NCBI GenBank assembly: GCA_023213395.1
Contig: CM041465.1
Span: 68,517,741 to 68,581,740 of the forward strand
DNA length: 64,000 nt
Source of the DNA: Cycas panzhihuaensis
Taxonomy: Eukaryota; Cycadophyta
Reading direction: 5' to 3'
Position 1 is the stretch's first letter. The number at the start of each line of letters is the position of its first letter. Under the pieces are notes generated by a model. It ran no database searches. It was not told where the DNA came from and saw only the letters and a list, made by a program, of their open reading frames with translations. Of this stretch, positions 10,936-22,478 are shown in pieces. A program made the translations under genes and the position numbers.

Positions 10936-11304
10936 TGTTAAAGGGACACTTGTCCTACATGCAAAAGGTGTAGCTAGGATGTTTGACACTTGTCAAACAT
11001 CAAGCCCCTTAGGTCTCTCCTTCAACTCTATATGTTGAGACCAATTCTTCTATATTTCATATGGAGAGTGAGTAGTGTTGTTATGTTGCCAATTTGCTAA
11101 TCAAGCATTCATTCTTATTTGGAGATTAGACCAAGTCCGTCTCCTCCATATTGGTATTCTTATATTTGTGCTTTTTATGCTTATGCTTGCTTATAGTGCT
11201 CATTTCAATATTTGCTTTCATAGATGCTAATCATCCGATTTACAAGCAAATCTTTCCTCTCCTTAAGATCCTCAAGTTTATAAGCTTAATGCCCATTTCT
11301 AACA
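10936..11304 (+). repeat. 3' LTR of Copia CB (369 bp)
   Basis: It starts TGTTAAAGGG after the polypurine tract and ends TTTCTAACA, so the ends TGTTA/TAACA are inverted complements. It is not homologous to the 200-bp LTR at 6294, which shows that CA and CB are different elements. It is followed by CAATC, the sequence expected at that point of the LTR it interrupts, judged from two other copies of that LTR. Confidence 0.75.
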
Positions 11305-11869
11305 CAATCCTTGATGGTAAATATAATAATGTCTAATAGTGATATTATTGTGGTAGAGTCATTAAGCATTAGAGTTATTTACTCAAAGTTGTGATAAGTG
11401 TGGGCAACATTAATTGTTGTGCAAACTCTCATTTGATTGGTTATTGTTAAGGTTCTCACACATTATGTCATTGGTGAATAATCGGTCCAACCTCATTTGT
11501 CATTAATGAGGTGAAGTACTTCTATATAAGAGCATACCATATTCATTGTAACTCATAAAGACACCTTGTACTTCTCCAATGGAACCTAGTTTGCCCTTAT
11601 CATATACTTGTTTAATATCTTCAATAATGAGATCTCATACATTTTATGGTGGATGTTTCCTTATCTTGAGGTTTTACCATGTTAAACCTTGTGTCTTAAT
11701 ATTGAATGTTTGATGTTCATTATCGTTGACTCTATGCTTTCGTGAGGATGATCATCTGTTATACATTATACTTAATGGTGAATGTTTCATATTAATGTGA
11801 TTTGATCCTAGTAATTGTACGGTGTTTGATAGTTGTCCTATGATGATATCAAACTTGGAAAATCTGACA
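11305..11869 (+). repeat. LTR fragment of the LARD-L family
   Basis: Homologous along its length to the LTRs at 31621-32251 and 35768-36361: shared blocks include GTTATTATTGTGG-like, GGGCAACATTAA, CTATATAAGA (TATA box) and GATATCAAACTTG. The first 30-odd bases of the LTR are missing because Copia CB is inserted there. It ends TCTGACA. It may be a solo LTR or one end of an element whose body was lost. The missing left end should have been left of CB but was removed with CB's 5' part. Confidence 0.75.
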
Positions 11870-11959
11870 ATCAATGCTCTAGAGCATGTCTCAATGCAAG
11901 TCAAAAGATGAGAGAATGGAAATTTAGTGCACAAGAGTATATTATTGAAATTTAGCATA

Positions 11960-12130
11960 CATTATACTAAAGTGGTTGGTTTCGTGGGTTCAAGTTTGGC
12001 AAATTTTTAATAAAAATTTTAAAAAAAACTAACGAACATTGAATATAATCATTAAACACATACACAATGGCACATCGAACAATTTTGTGAATAAAAATAA
12101 TTAATACAATAATAAACATTTAGATTAATC
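11960..12130. repeat. Partial copy of the 13376-13838 insertion element
   Basis: About 120 bases (GGGTTCAAGTTTGG, then CATTAAACACATACACAATG and a following AATTTTGTGAATAAAAAT) match 13450-13580 in the same orientation. The rest of 11870-12299 is AT-rich with no gene recognised. Confidence 0.55.
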
Positions 12131-12299
12131 ATTAATCAACAAACATTTAATAATAAATAGATACACAATGACACACTAAACAATTATAATGAAAATCAAT
12201 CAAACTATCATTATTACATTATGATGTTCATGTGCAAAAGTGACAAATTTCAGTCATAAACTACTGATAAACACCAAATTGAAGGTAACAAACAAATGG

Positions 12300-13375
12300 A
12301 AAATCATACGTTCTCAATTCTCATCTTGCTCCAACTCATCATCATCAAGAGATACAAGGCCCTCCTCCTTTGAATCAGGTGATGATAAATTAGCAATGCC
12401 ATTTGCATGTGAACCTTTGTGACATCATCGAGATATACATCCCATCTTTTGAAAGGTCCCTTGGTGTAATCCTTGTCCCTGGGAGATAAGAGTTGAAAAT
12501 TGTTATGGATGTAACCTAGGTTCTTTGCTCCTTTCAACTCTAATCAACCTCTCTCGGCAGAACTGATGAATCCATAAGAACTCTAGTTCCTCTTGCAAGT
12601 TGAGGAACTAATCACTTGAGCAAGTAACCAACAAGAAAAATGCTACAACTATGGCATCCCATGCCTATGGAGCATCCACCAATATCTCAAGTACTTCAGA
12701 CTTATGTCATTATAAGGCCTTAGGTGATTGGAATGTACATTGTGCACAAACAAATGCTACAAATTACTCATTAGGAGAGCTCTTCTTCATTCTCTTTATG
12801 TCATACTGCTTTGGATTAATAGCATATGTTGCCACATGGAGTAGTGTGTTCAAGGTATCCCATCTACAATGAATGATTCTAACTAGACAAGGTTGCAAGG
12901 AGACATCTTGAACATCACTTATGGCTTTGATCTTCTCATACATAGAATTAGTACCCTTGTATATTTCTCCTAATCAAGGAGTATCTATATTAACAAAACA
13001 AAATATAATCAACTCCAAAAATTATAATAGAAATTAGACATCAATTTAAAATGTGGCGCCAATAATGAGATGTCTAGTATACAACTCTACTCTGAAGTTG
13101 ACGATTTCTATGCATCCCATTGCATTCTAGAACTCGGTGTGCACTAATGCTTCCTTCACCTTTTTCAACCGTTATAGGAGAATATAGGAAGTAGCAAACT
13201 AATTGTTTGTCTATTCGAGTAATTTTATTTGTTCATGCATGCGGTGGAATGCCTATGCATAGTGGTGGTTGTTTATAAGCATACAGATGGATTTTTCCTA
13301 TATGAAACAATTTTGCCACTCAAATCTATTTGCCTAATATCCTTTAGTACATTATTCAATGCATGTACACTAAGG
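12300..13375 (-). pseudogene. hAT-type transposase relic, C-terminal half
   Basis: Minus-strand reading gives, in order: SVHALNNVLKDI (13340-13370); FATSYILL then RLKKVKEALVHTEF (about 13150-13215); MYEKIKAISDVQDV (about 12910-12950); RWDTLNTLLHVATYAINPKQ (about 12820-12880); and an acidic DDDELEQDEN tail near 12320. This order and these motifs match plant hAT transposases of the DUF659/BED type, whose C-terminal dimerisation half has the RW..TPLH..A..LNP motif. Many stops and frameshifts are present. The motif order continues into 13840-14336 and then 19596-19800, so the three pieces are one gene. Confidence 0.75.
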
Positions 13376-13838
13376 TTATTGGGTTTTAGGGTTTGTGGAT
13401 TTGGGGATTTGAAGAACTCAATTTATTCCTCCGAAAATAGGGTTTATGGGTTCAAGTTCGTCTATTTTTTAAATTTAAAAACAAAAAATATATTAATTAA
13501 TTAAAAAATACATAAACATTGAAAATAATCATTAAACACATACACAATGATACCTTGAATAATTTTGTAAATAAAAATAAAAATACTTTTATCTATGTAT
13601 GCATACAAAAATAATAAAATGTATATGAAAATTAAAAAACAAAAGAAGCAAAAATAATCGTAAATGGCCAGACATTGCCTAGAAATGATTAGAAAAGGCA
13701 CAAAAACAACTAGAAACATATGCAATTTGGGATCCAATTGAACCTGAACCTAAACCTACACACCCAATTTAGGTTCAAACTAGGATAGCGAACCTTGCTA
13801 GTTGTGTTCACAAACCTAGTAACCCAAATATATAGAAC
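13376..13838. mobile_element. Small DNA-element-like insertion in the hAT relic
   Basis: It splits the hAT reading between KYPPYFFDPL (right side) and VHALNNVLKDI (left side), two parts that are adjacent in hAT proteins. The ends are imperfect inverted repeats: TTATTGGGTTTTAGGGTTTG from the left, and TATTTGGGTTACTAGGTTTG from the right on the other strand. A 4-bp CCTT flank is possible. No coding sequence was recognised. This fits a MITE-like non-autonomous element; the superfamily is not determined. Part of it is repeated at 11960-12130. Confidence 0.5.
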
Positions 13839-13839
13839 A

Positions 13840-14336
13840 AAGGGTCAAAAAAATATGGGGGTATTTATCACACACCGTTATACCTACAACTTTGTAAACT
13901 AGAGCAGCATCTGTGATAACCTACACCACTTTGGCTTGCCCAACCTTATTGATGGTCGTAGATAATGCTTGATTTGGAGACTCTGCACTCTTTTCATGCC
14001 TTGTACAATCCACAACTCGTAGAAAATATAGGCAAATAGGAGAAGAGGCAATGGCATTTAGTAAAAGGATAGATGTGTGCATTAGTTCAATTATCTACAA
14101 TTATGCTGCAACCACTAATGCCCCATATGTTACATATAGGTGCCACAATGTTCTCCACACAATCCCTCTTGTCCTCTTATCAATGTAGTATAAAGCCTCT
14201 CATATGAAGGCAACATATATCTTGTGGGCCTATTATTAATGCATGAACCTTTTTTTTAAATAAGATGAATGAGCCACATTAAAAGGGATCATGCATGCAT
14301 AGAAATACTTTGCAATAGCTTTGTCTATCTCCTCCC
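13840..14336 (-). pseudogene. hAT-type transposase relic, DUF659 part
   Basis: Minus-strand reading starts right at the C2 insertion point: EEIDKAIAKYFYACMIPFNV then AHSSYLK (about 14265-14336). It continues with GCSIIVDN (near 14100; DUF659 normally has I.SDGWT here) and VGQAKVVXVITDAALVYKVV (near 13900), which matches the VVQVVTDNA..N motif. Reading proceeds over the 13376-13838 insertion into the C-terminal half. The catalytic-region residues are partly lost and stops are frequent, so it is inactive. Confidence 0.75.
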
Positions 14337-14556
14337 TGTTAAGATTCACTCCACAATGGGTGAAAAACTGAATTGTCTCACATTATGGGAGAGTTCATCT
14401 TCCTTAAATATACATAAAGAAATTGTAATCGTTAAGTGTCTGTTTGACACTTGTCGGACACTTGTCATGTTTACATAAAGAGGGTTTTAACACATTCCCC
14501 CCATGAATCCTAATAATAAAACAGTAAATTTAATGATAAAACATTACATCTTAACA
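14337..14556 (-). repeat. C2 3' LTR
   Basis: 220 bp, preceded by CTCCC. On the plus strand it runs TGTTAAGATTC to CATCTTAACA. Confidence 0.92.
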
Positions 14557-14924
14557 CCCTCTCTTAGTGTTTTATCAATCCTAACTTGTCTCTAAGAAAT
14601 TGAAATTTTTCCTTGCTGAGTAGTTTTATAATGATATTTGCAACCTATTCATTTGTTGGATAATATGTCAAATCAATCTCCTTGTTTTGCACTTTTTCCC
14701 TTATAAAGTGATGGTGTACTTCAATGTGCTTTGTTCAAACATGTAGAACTGAAATTTTGGTCAACTTGATTGCGTTTTGATTGTCGTAGAAGAGTGTTGT
14801 TGACTTTTGCTATTGTTGACCCAAATCTACTAAAAGTTGTCTTAACCAGGTTGCTTCACAAGAAGCACTAACTGTTGACTTATATTCTCCTTCTGTGGAT
14901 GATAGTGTGACTGTTGGCTATCAT

Positions 14925-17900
14925 TTACTGCTCCATGAGATCACTGTTGATCCAAAGAAGAAAATATCCGCTTGTTGATTTCCTCTTTTCTTTATCTCCT
15001 ACCCAGTATGAGTCACAAAACCCGATCAATTGTCCTGATTTAACTTTTGGATAGGTGAGTTTTAGGCCAATTGTTTCTTTCAGATACCTGAGTATTCTTT
15101 TTGCAGCTTTCCAGTAAGCTAGTTTTGGATCTTGCATGTATTTGGAAACTAAACCAACAGAGTATGATATGTTAGGTCTAGTTGCAGTGAGATATATCAA
15201 GCTTCCAATTAGTTGTCTATAGAGAGTTGCATTAATTGAAGCTTCTTCATTTGATTGAGCCAGATCACAGCCAATTTCTGTAGGAGTTGCATAGTTGTTG
15301 CATTCTCCCATTTTGAATTTTGTTAATAGATTTTTGATATATTAACCTTGAGATAAGGTGATTGAATTCCCTTTTCTATTAACTTCTATACCAAGATAGT
15401 AATTTAGAAGTCCTAGGTCTGTCATTTCAAACCCTTTTTCTAGTTTTGCCTTTATGTCTATTATGGATCTTGAGTCACTCCCCGTGAGGATCATGTCGTC
15501 TATATAGACCACGATTATTGTAGTCAATCATTGACTCCTCTTTATGGACAATCTGAAATCTGAGTCACAACTGTGAAATCCATTTTAAGTGAGGTATCTG
15601 TCCAACTTAGCATACCATGCCTTTGGAGCTTGCTTCAACCCATACAAAGCCTTTTTTAATTTGCACACAAGATTTTCTTTGCCTTTCTAAATGTATCCTT
15701 TTGGTTGACTCATATAAACTTCTTCCTTGAGTTCTCCATTCAAGAAGGCACCTTTTTACATCTAATTGATAGATCTTCCATTTAAATTGAGCAGTTAGGG
15801 CTTTTACCGTTCTCACTGTATTTAATTTTGCTACAGGTGAGAAGGTTTCTTCATAATCTATCCTTGTTGTCTAGGTGTATCCTTTAGTCATTAATCTAGC
15901 TTTATACTTTTCTACTTCACCATTAGAATTTTCTTTTATTTTATACATCCATTTGCAATTTACAATAGGCTTACCTGCAAGTAGCTTAACCAGTTCCCAA
16001 GCCTGGTTTTTGGAAATTGATTCCATTTCCACATTCATTGCAATTTGCCACTCTTTGTGTTGTTTTGCTTCTTCGTAAGATTGTAGTTCAACATAGTTGC
16101 ATAGAGCTTAATGTTTTTGTCTTCTTGTTCTATGTGTAAAGACATCTCCTTGCCTTCCTCAACTGTCTTGAGATACCATTTTGGTATCTTCTTGGATGTT
16201 GTCTATTTTTCGTTGTCTTCCTCAACACTGAAGTTAGGTGGAGATAAAAGTGCCCTCTCTGATTCTTCTATTTCAATAGTTTCAGTGTCTTCTAAAGTAA
16301 TTCTTGAGATTTCTTCATACGAGGATTCTTCTGAAAGAATTATCTTTGGTGATTCTTCAATCTTTTGATACAAAGGTGAGCTCTTTACTATGTCACTTTC
16401 ATTGAAAACCACATCTCTACTTATATAGATCTTGTTTGTATTTGGATCTCTACATTTATAAGCTTTTGAATTCTTGCTATAGCCTATCATTATACATTCT
16501 ATGCTTTTGCAATCAAGCTTAGATCACTTTTTGTTGTAATATGAACAAAGGATTGACATCCAAAAATATTTAAGTTACTTACATTTGGTTTGTACCCCGT
16601 CCAGGCCTCTTTTGGAGTAATTTGATCTAGAGCTTGTGTTGGACTTAGATTTATGAGGTAAACAATTGTGTTTTTACTGCCTCTACCTAGTAAGTCTTTG
16701 AGACTTGTCTTTCTTGAATCATACTTTGAGCCATCTCCATGATCATTCTATTTTTGCGTTCAACCACTCCATTAGACTGTGTTGTGTATGGAGTTGTGAA
16801 TTGCCTACGAATTCCATGAATTTTGCAAAAATTTAGAAATTCTTTTGAGACGTATTCTCCACCTTCGTCAAACCTGATGCATTTTATTTTGTTTTCACAT
16901 TCAAGTTCAACTTCTGCCTTGAATTCTTTGAATTTCTCGAAGACTTTAGATTTGTTATAAAGAAAATAAATCCATACTTTTCTAGAGAAATCATCAATGA
17001 AAATAAGGAAATATCTGGCTCCATTTATTGAACATAGAGTGATTGGCCCACATAGATCAGTATGAATTAATTCTAATTTGTTTTTAGCTCTCCATTTGCC
17101 CTTTTGAAAAGCTAAACAATATTGCTTACCAAGAAAACTTTTATAGACAAGACGATGAAATGTAATATTGGGAAATCCAGTAACCATTCCTGAGGTACAC
17201 TAATTCTAATCTATCTGATGAGACATGTCCATACTTCAAATGCCAAAGTTTGTTATTATCAACATTTGTAGCAGTAGATGCTTTTACATCTTTATTTCCA
17301 ACAACAGGGTTAGAAAGCAGTCTGTACAAATCATTGCTTTCTATCCCCTTCGCAATTTCAACTTCTTCATGTCCTGAATATGACAAAATCCTTTTTCATC
17401 AAATATGGTTACCAGCTTTTTTCTTTCAGAGCTAAGAAATAGATAGAAGATTTTTTTAGTCCTAGTATAAACAATACATTGCCAATTTTTTGAATAATGC
17501 CTTTTAGCTCAACAATTATAGTTCCAACCCCTTTGATTTCAAGAGGGTATTTGTCTCCTAACTCAACTGATTTGTTAGAGGAGTAAGGTTTGAGTGTTTC
17601 AAACAAATCTTCACGCTCGGTCATGTGTCTAGAAGCTCTGGAGTCAATGTACCACACCTCTCTATCTTCGAGGCTCATAGTGAGTGCTGCTACAAATGCT
17701 ATTTCTTCTTCATCATCATCGGGATTGACTTGTTCCTTGTTATAGTTGCTTGTTGGTCACTTCCCTCTGAATTTCTACCCTCCTCTATGTGCACTAGTAA
17801 GGATAATGTCCATATTGTCTGCAATGGTAGCAAACGTCCAAAGCTCTACAGTTGCTGGAGAAATGGCTTGGTTTTCCATAATTGAAGTGGACCCTAGCAT

Positions 17901-18670
17901 CCTTGGGAGGAAATGGACATCCTCGGCCTCTGTTCACCTGCCATCTTCCTCTGGACTAGCTTCTTATGTCGAGAGTTCGATCACATCCTCGAGTATGTCC
18001 TCTTCCTCTTTGTCCCAAACTAAGTTTAGACAAGAATGCATCCTCTAATTATGTTCCCTCTTCATAGCGTTTATTCCTTTGTTCCTGTCTTAAAAGTAAC
18101 CCTATCAAAGTGACATTATTTCAATGTGATTATTATTTGTTATTGAATTAACCAAATTGTCAAAGGATTTAGGAAGTTTGCTTCCAATCATTTCTACAAG
18201 CTCTTGATTAGGCATATTTGCCCCATCTCTCAACAGATCATTCCTAATAGAAGTCACCTTGTGAATGAATTTAGAAATACTTTCATTTTCTTTTAGAAAT
18301 ACTTTCATTTTCTTTCATATGTAATTAGAATAATTCTTCTTTGAGGGCTACAACTCCGGCTCAGTTTTTCTGGCTATATAGATTTGCAAACACCTTCCAA
18401 ATCTCAGTAGAAGAATGTAATCTTTCAATGTAAACAAGAAGAGGATCTGAGACAGATAATTTTAAAACTATCATTGCGGCATTATCCCTTTCGTCCTAGT
18501 TAGTCTGGGCAACACCAATATCACTTGGTCTTGTTTCTTTCTCAATGGCTATATTCCACATGTTTTTGGCTATCAGAAGGGTTTCAACCTTAATTTCCCA
18601 TACATGGTAATTGGTCTCAGTTAATTTATCCTGTTCATCGAGTGCTAAGATGGAAGAGGCTATATTGAAT
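14925..18670 (-). pseudogene. gag-pol: C2 gag-pol remnant
   Basis: Gag begins near 18670 (DEQDKLTETNYHVWEIKVE). UBN2-type helices follow at 18105-18310, with a 24-bp tandem duplication that repeats FLKENESISKF. Zinc knuckles lie near 17790-17880; the second, CYHCRQYGHYPYxC, is intact apart from an internal stop. Protease is near 17640 with DSRAS in place of catalytic DSGAS. Pre-integrase and integrase (16687-17390) have HTDLCGPI, then FDEGGEYVS, then VVERKNR, the D, D and E of the DDE triad. RT has YIDDMILTG near 15490. The RNase H region (14925-15311) has GSLIYLTATRPNISYSVG. Frameshifts and stops break the polyprotein into at least eight pieces. Confidence 0.9.
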
Positions 18671-19354
18671 CTGTTACAAAAATGACAATTAGATTGAATC
18701 TAGATAGAGAAGTATCTGATCATACGATTGTATGGATTTCCGTATGGAATTGTAGGTGTATAGAATAATCAAGAAACTATCTCAAAACAAAGATTTTTCT
18801 GAGAGGAATCTGAATATGTAAAAAACTTTAGAAGAAGACCCTCAATTTGATCACAAAATGACCTCAAACCCGAAACTAGGCAACTAGGGTTTTTAAGAAA
18901 TTTATTCAAAAGATAAAAAACCTTCAGTAAATAGCTTTAATTATGGACTCAAAAGGAACACACCACTAAATCAGAGAGATCACAACAAGTTTTACCTAGA
19001 ATAGTAAGGAAATTTGACCAAAATCTTCAGTTGAATCCTTAAACCTACGCAATTGAAAACAACTCAAATCCTTTCGACTTAGTTGAGAAGAATGACGGCC
19101 ACACTAAGATCTATCTTCTGGTAAAATTTGGCTAAATTCTGAGCACCTCAAATTTTGTCATCTATATAGGTCTGTACATGTCCGTACATATCTGTACACA
19201 GGCAATAAATTTGAACTCCTTCAATTTCTTTAGAATGTTTTGACAAATGAATGTCCTCGCTTTGAATTATTTCGCAATTCTTTGACCTCTCTTTCAATCT
19301 GTAGAAAATCTTGGTTCTTTGTGACAACAAGTTCTCTCTCAAATAGGTGAATTG

Positions 19355-19370
19355 CCCTACTCTGATACCA
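19355..19370 (-). promoter_or_regulatory. C2 primer-binding site (initiator-Met tRNA)
   Basis: On the minus strand TGGTATCAGAGTAGGG immediately follows the 5' LTR end CTTGACA. About 680 bp of leader separate it from gag. Confidence 0.85.
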
Positions 19371-19590
19371 TGTCAAGATTCACTCTACAATGGGTGAAAA
19401 ACTGAATTGTCTCACGTTATGGGAGAGTTCACCTCTCTTAAATATACATCAAGGAATTGTAACCATTAAGCGTTTGTTTGACACTTGTTAGACATTTGTC
19501 ATGTTTACATAAAGAGGGTTTTAACACATTCCCCTCATGAGTCCTAATAATAAAACATTACATTTAATGATAAAACATTACATCTTAACA
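19371..19590 (-). repeat. C2 5' LTR
   Basis: 220 bp, followed by the TSD CTCCC. On the coding strand an AT-rich TATA-like TATATTTAAGAGAGG lies in its second half. Confidence 0.92.
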
Positions 19591-19595
19591 CTCCC

Positions 19596-19800
19596 AAGCC
19601 TTATTGTCAAACATTTCTTAAATAGAACTAGCACCAATCGTAGGTCTCTTTCATCTAGATGACTCTAGAGTTGGTTGAATAGAAGACAAAGTTGTTAGAC
19701 TAATAACAATAGATACTGGAGTAATTGCTTCCTGAATAAACGTAGAATAAGCAAATTTAAGGATGGGCCTACGGATGGGCAAGTTTGCCAAGTGGTTGAA
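19596..19800 (-). pseudogene. hAT-type transposase relic, N-terminal linker part
   Basis: On the minus strand the reading PTLESSRxKRPTIGASSI then EMFDNKA runs up to the TSD of C2 and continues on the other side as EEIDKAIAKYFYACMIPFNV. In hAT proteins of this type a Lys/Arg-rich linker leads into the conserved A..FYA.GIPFNV motif. The upstream BED zinc finger was not found; AT-rich repeats begin at about 19.8 kb. Confidence 0.65.
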
Positions 19801-20001
19801 ATATTTATGATCTCTTTTTTCCACCATAAATATTATTCATAAGTTGTCTCTTCCAAGTGTAGTAATGCATAAGTAATTCAGTCAGTTCAATCCCTAGGAT
19901 TGATTTTAAAATATGCTTCTAATTTGTTTGCCCATATCCTAAGTAGCTAGAAATGCCATATCTAGATTTGTTTCTTATTTTTGAAACGTCAATATGTTTC
20001 A

Positions 20002-20595
20002 AAAACACCATTGCATTTCATAAATGTGAAAATAGCCCATAAACATTTTTAAGTCGTTTTTGGTCTAGACCTATGTTTTCAACCATTTCTTGGTGTTTCT
20101 GACCCATTTCTAATAGTTTCTAACCATTTTTGACCCATTTTTTTATTATTTTTGCCTGTGTACTACCCACTTTTAACTGTTTTTTGCCTAACTTTTTGTC
20201 ATTTCTAGGCCTTTTTTGTATTTTCTTTTTCATTTTTCTTCTAAAATTCGCAGAATAATGATTTAATATATATTTTTTCCTATTATGTTAAAAATACAAT
20301 ATGATATTTAATATAATATATAAAATATATATTATAATATATATTTTATATTCAATGTTTTAGAAATGGCATTGCATTCGAGATATACGAAAACAACCCA
20401 TAAATGTTTTGAGGCCATTTTTGATATGGGCCCATGTTCTCAACTACTTTGGCCATTTTTGACCCATTTTTGGGAGTTTCTAGCCATTTTTGACCAAATT
20501 TTTGTTATTTTTGCCCATGTACCACCCATTTTTGGTTGTTTCTAAGACTTCCTTTTTTGTATTTTCTTTTTCCATTTTTTAAAGCCATAGAATAA

Positions 20596-20632
<37 letters not shown>

Positions 20633-20764
20633 TATTATAATAAAAATATAATATGATATTTAATATAATATATTAAATATATTATATTATATATTATATG
20701 TTATATGAATATAATATGTGCTTATGTGTATGTATGTTTCCTCACTTCTGGAGATTTTAGGAAT
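20002..20764. repeat. Two-copy tandem repeat of about 350 bp with AT-rich tails
   Basis: Copy 1 (20002-20360) and copy 2 (20361-20700) share CATTGCATT, repeated blocks around CATTTTTGACCCATTTTT, and the end TTTTTTGTATTTTCTTTTTC followed by GAATAATGAT and a TA-rich tail with AATATGATATTTAATATAAT. A third start (GGAATTGGCATTTC) appears at 20760. Copy 2 contains a (TA)n run at 20599-20629. No coding content. The origin is not identified; it could be an internal part of a decayed element. Confidence 0.75.
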
Positions 20765-21143
20765 TGGCATTTCAAAGTTTCTCTATTCCTATTTCCACGT
20801 TTCAAGGTACTCTGGGCTTTGATTTATGATTTCTTTACAAAATTTTGGGATATCAACCTTGTTGCATAATTTATTTTGGATAGTTCTCACAGAAGGTCCC
20901 CTTGCTAAGGTGTTCTGAGCCAAAACCTCCAGTAATGTACTTGTTTGGGATCCCATACTTGTTATAAGCATATTGATTTTGGCTTCTAACACATCTATCC
21001 TTTTACTTAAGATTTGAGCGTGCTAATTTTTCTGCTTAAAGCATCAATCTTATTATCCATTTCACCTACCTTGTGATTTAACCTACTATTTGTTGGAATT
21101 TTTTTTAACTTTTCTTAAAGTTTGCTAACCTTGTTCCTAGAAT

Positions 21144-21176
<33 letters not shown>

Positions 21177-22243
21177 TTGGGGGGGAGGGGGTTGCACCTA
21201 CCAAAGCTTATGGGCAAAACAAAATGATGTTCTTGGTGATAATATTTCCCACATTTGTTTCTTCCTTTGATAAGGTCCTTGCTACTTAATCAAATAAGAT
21301 CCTTTTATTTGAAAAAGATAATTCTATATGGTGTGGGGGAATACACATTTCACTATTTCTGGAGTCTGTGAAAGTTCGCTTATATTTTTTGTTTTTTGGC
21401 TGCTGGACTATGTGGCTTTGGCTAACTGCATTGATAGGCTAGTAGTCACATTGTTTAATCATGGATGATTGTGTCATCCAAATTGTGTGCCTAAATTGGA
21501 AGCTCTCTATACATCACTAGCTTATTTTTGCTATCTTATTTAAATCCTTGCTGCTTTCAGTGGAAGCACATAATTTGGGAATGTACAACAACGAGATCTG
21601 CTTGACAACTGCACAAATGGGATCTACGCTCCATTATCTTCAATATGGTGATTGTAGGTGCCACAAGAATGAAGAGCAATGCATGCCACCTCGATATTGT
21701 TCAAGCAATGTTTTCATTGAAGGTGGTTTCAGGTTACATAGGTTGAGACTAGTTATTCCTACATTTCGTAAGAACTTAGTGATTTTGCATTATATTCTAT
21801 TTATTTAATTGCACGCAACCATTGCACTTGCCCTTAACCGATGACACTGACCTTATTAGCCAATCTTCAAGGCTTCCATACTATGGACTATTTAATCAGG
21901 TACTAATCTATTTCCATGAGCATCAAACATAGTTCTGATACAACTTGAGTTGGAATGAGATGAATGATGGTTGAGTCAAGATGGACTCAAAATGCTTGGC
22001 CAATTCAAGAGTGGCAGTCTCCAAGGCATGGAACTATTTTGTAAAGTCAGTAGATTGTTATATTAAATAAAATAGAAACAAGGAAGGTTTACAATATCTT
22101 ATGCATATTTATATGCACAGTGTCTGCTATGAATGTTTATAGCTCTTTGGTCAGGGTTTTATAATTAATTATTGTTAAATGAGGCTCATAACATCATTCG
22201 CTGCCCAAAATGAATTACTCAAAATGTAGGTTTAGAGCTAAGT
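20765..22243. other. Stretch without recognised genes; TC/G-rich simple repeat
   Basis: The stretch holds a (TC)n tract at 21144-21177 running directly into a G-rich run to 21191. Short open frames at 20789-20992 (minus, 67 aa, coiled-coil-like start) and 21548-21808 (plus, 86 aa) have no motif I recognise, and neither has other support. Nothing resembling an upstream exon of the transporter gene at 29 kb was found here. Confidence 0.6.
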
Positions 22244-22376
22244 TGTTAGAATGAGAGGATATGAGCTGGAAACATGTCATAAAGCACATGTTAGAAAGTG
22301 CACAAGAAATGACAATACGACAATGATTCACAACTCTCCAAATCTCATTAAGAAAATATGTAAGGTACAAATACAT

Positions 22377-22383
22377 ATTTATA
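22377..22383 (-). promoter_or_regulatory. LARD-N TATA box (3' LTR copy)
   Basis: TATAAAT on the minus strand within ACTATAAATATG. The same site is at 26669-26675 in the 5' LTR, where it would drive the element. It lies about 100-160 bp downstream of the heat-shock-element-like cluster, a usual promoter spacing. Confidence 0.6.
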
Positions 22384-22478
22384 GTTTTACACTATGTCTA
22401 AACATAGGAGTTGGTTCAACAAACTCCATGATTTTTGGTGTGCTCAAACTACCTCATTAATGGTTGAGCATCTTTGAC

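Larger units (their letters stand above)
14337..19590 (-). mobile_element. Complete Ty1/Copia retrotransposon C2, 5254 bp
   Basis: Both LTRs are 220 bp (14337-14556 and 19371-19590), each with TG..CA ends, and both flanks carry the TSD CTCCC (14332-14336 and 19591-19595). The primer site TGGTATCAGAGTAGGGC lies next to the right LTR on the minus strand; a purine tract (AGAGAGGG) abuts the left LTR. Gag, protease, integrase, RT and RNase H are all present in Copia order. The LTRs differ at about 19 of 220 positions by eye, so the insertion is old. It interrupts the hAT relic in the same orientation. Confidence 0.95.

Noticed and set aside
6294-11304. One complete Copia element spanning this whole interval
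   Set aside because: The 5' and 3' LTRs are not homologous, the flanks share no TSD, and the integrase core is missing at the join.
21548-21808. 86-aa plus-strand frame preceded by a splice-acceptor-like CTGCTTTCAG
   Set aside because: It has no similarity to carrier repeat 1 or 2 and no recognised motif, so it was not called an upstream exon.
22251-22460. 69-aa frame, repeated exactly at 26543-26752
   Set aside because: It lies within the two LTRs of LARD-N, antisense to the element; duplication reflects the LTR pair.
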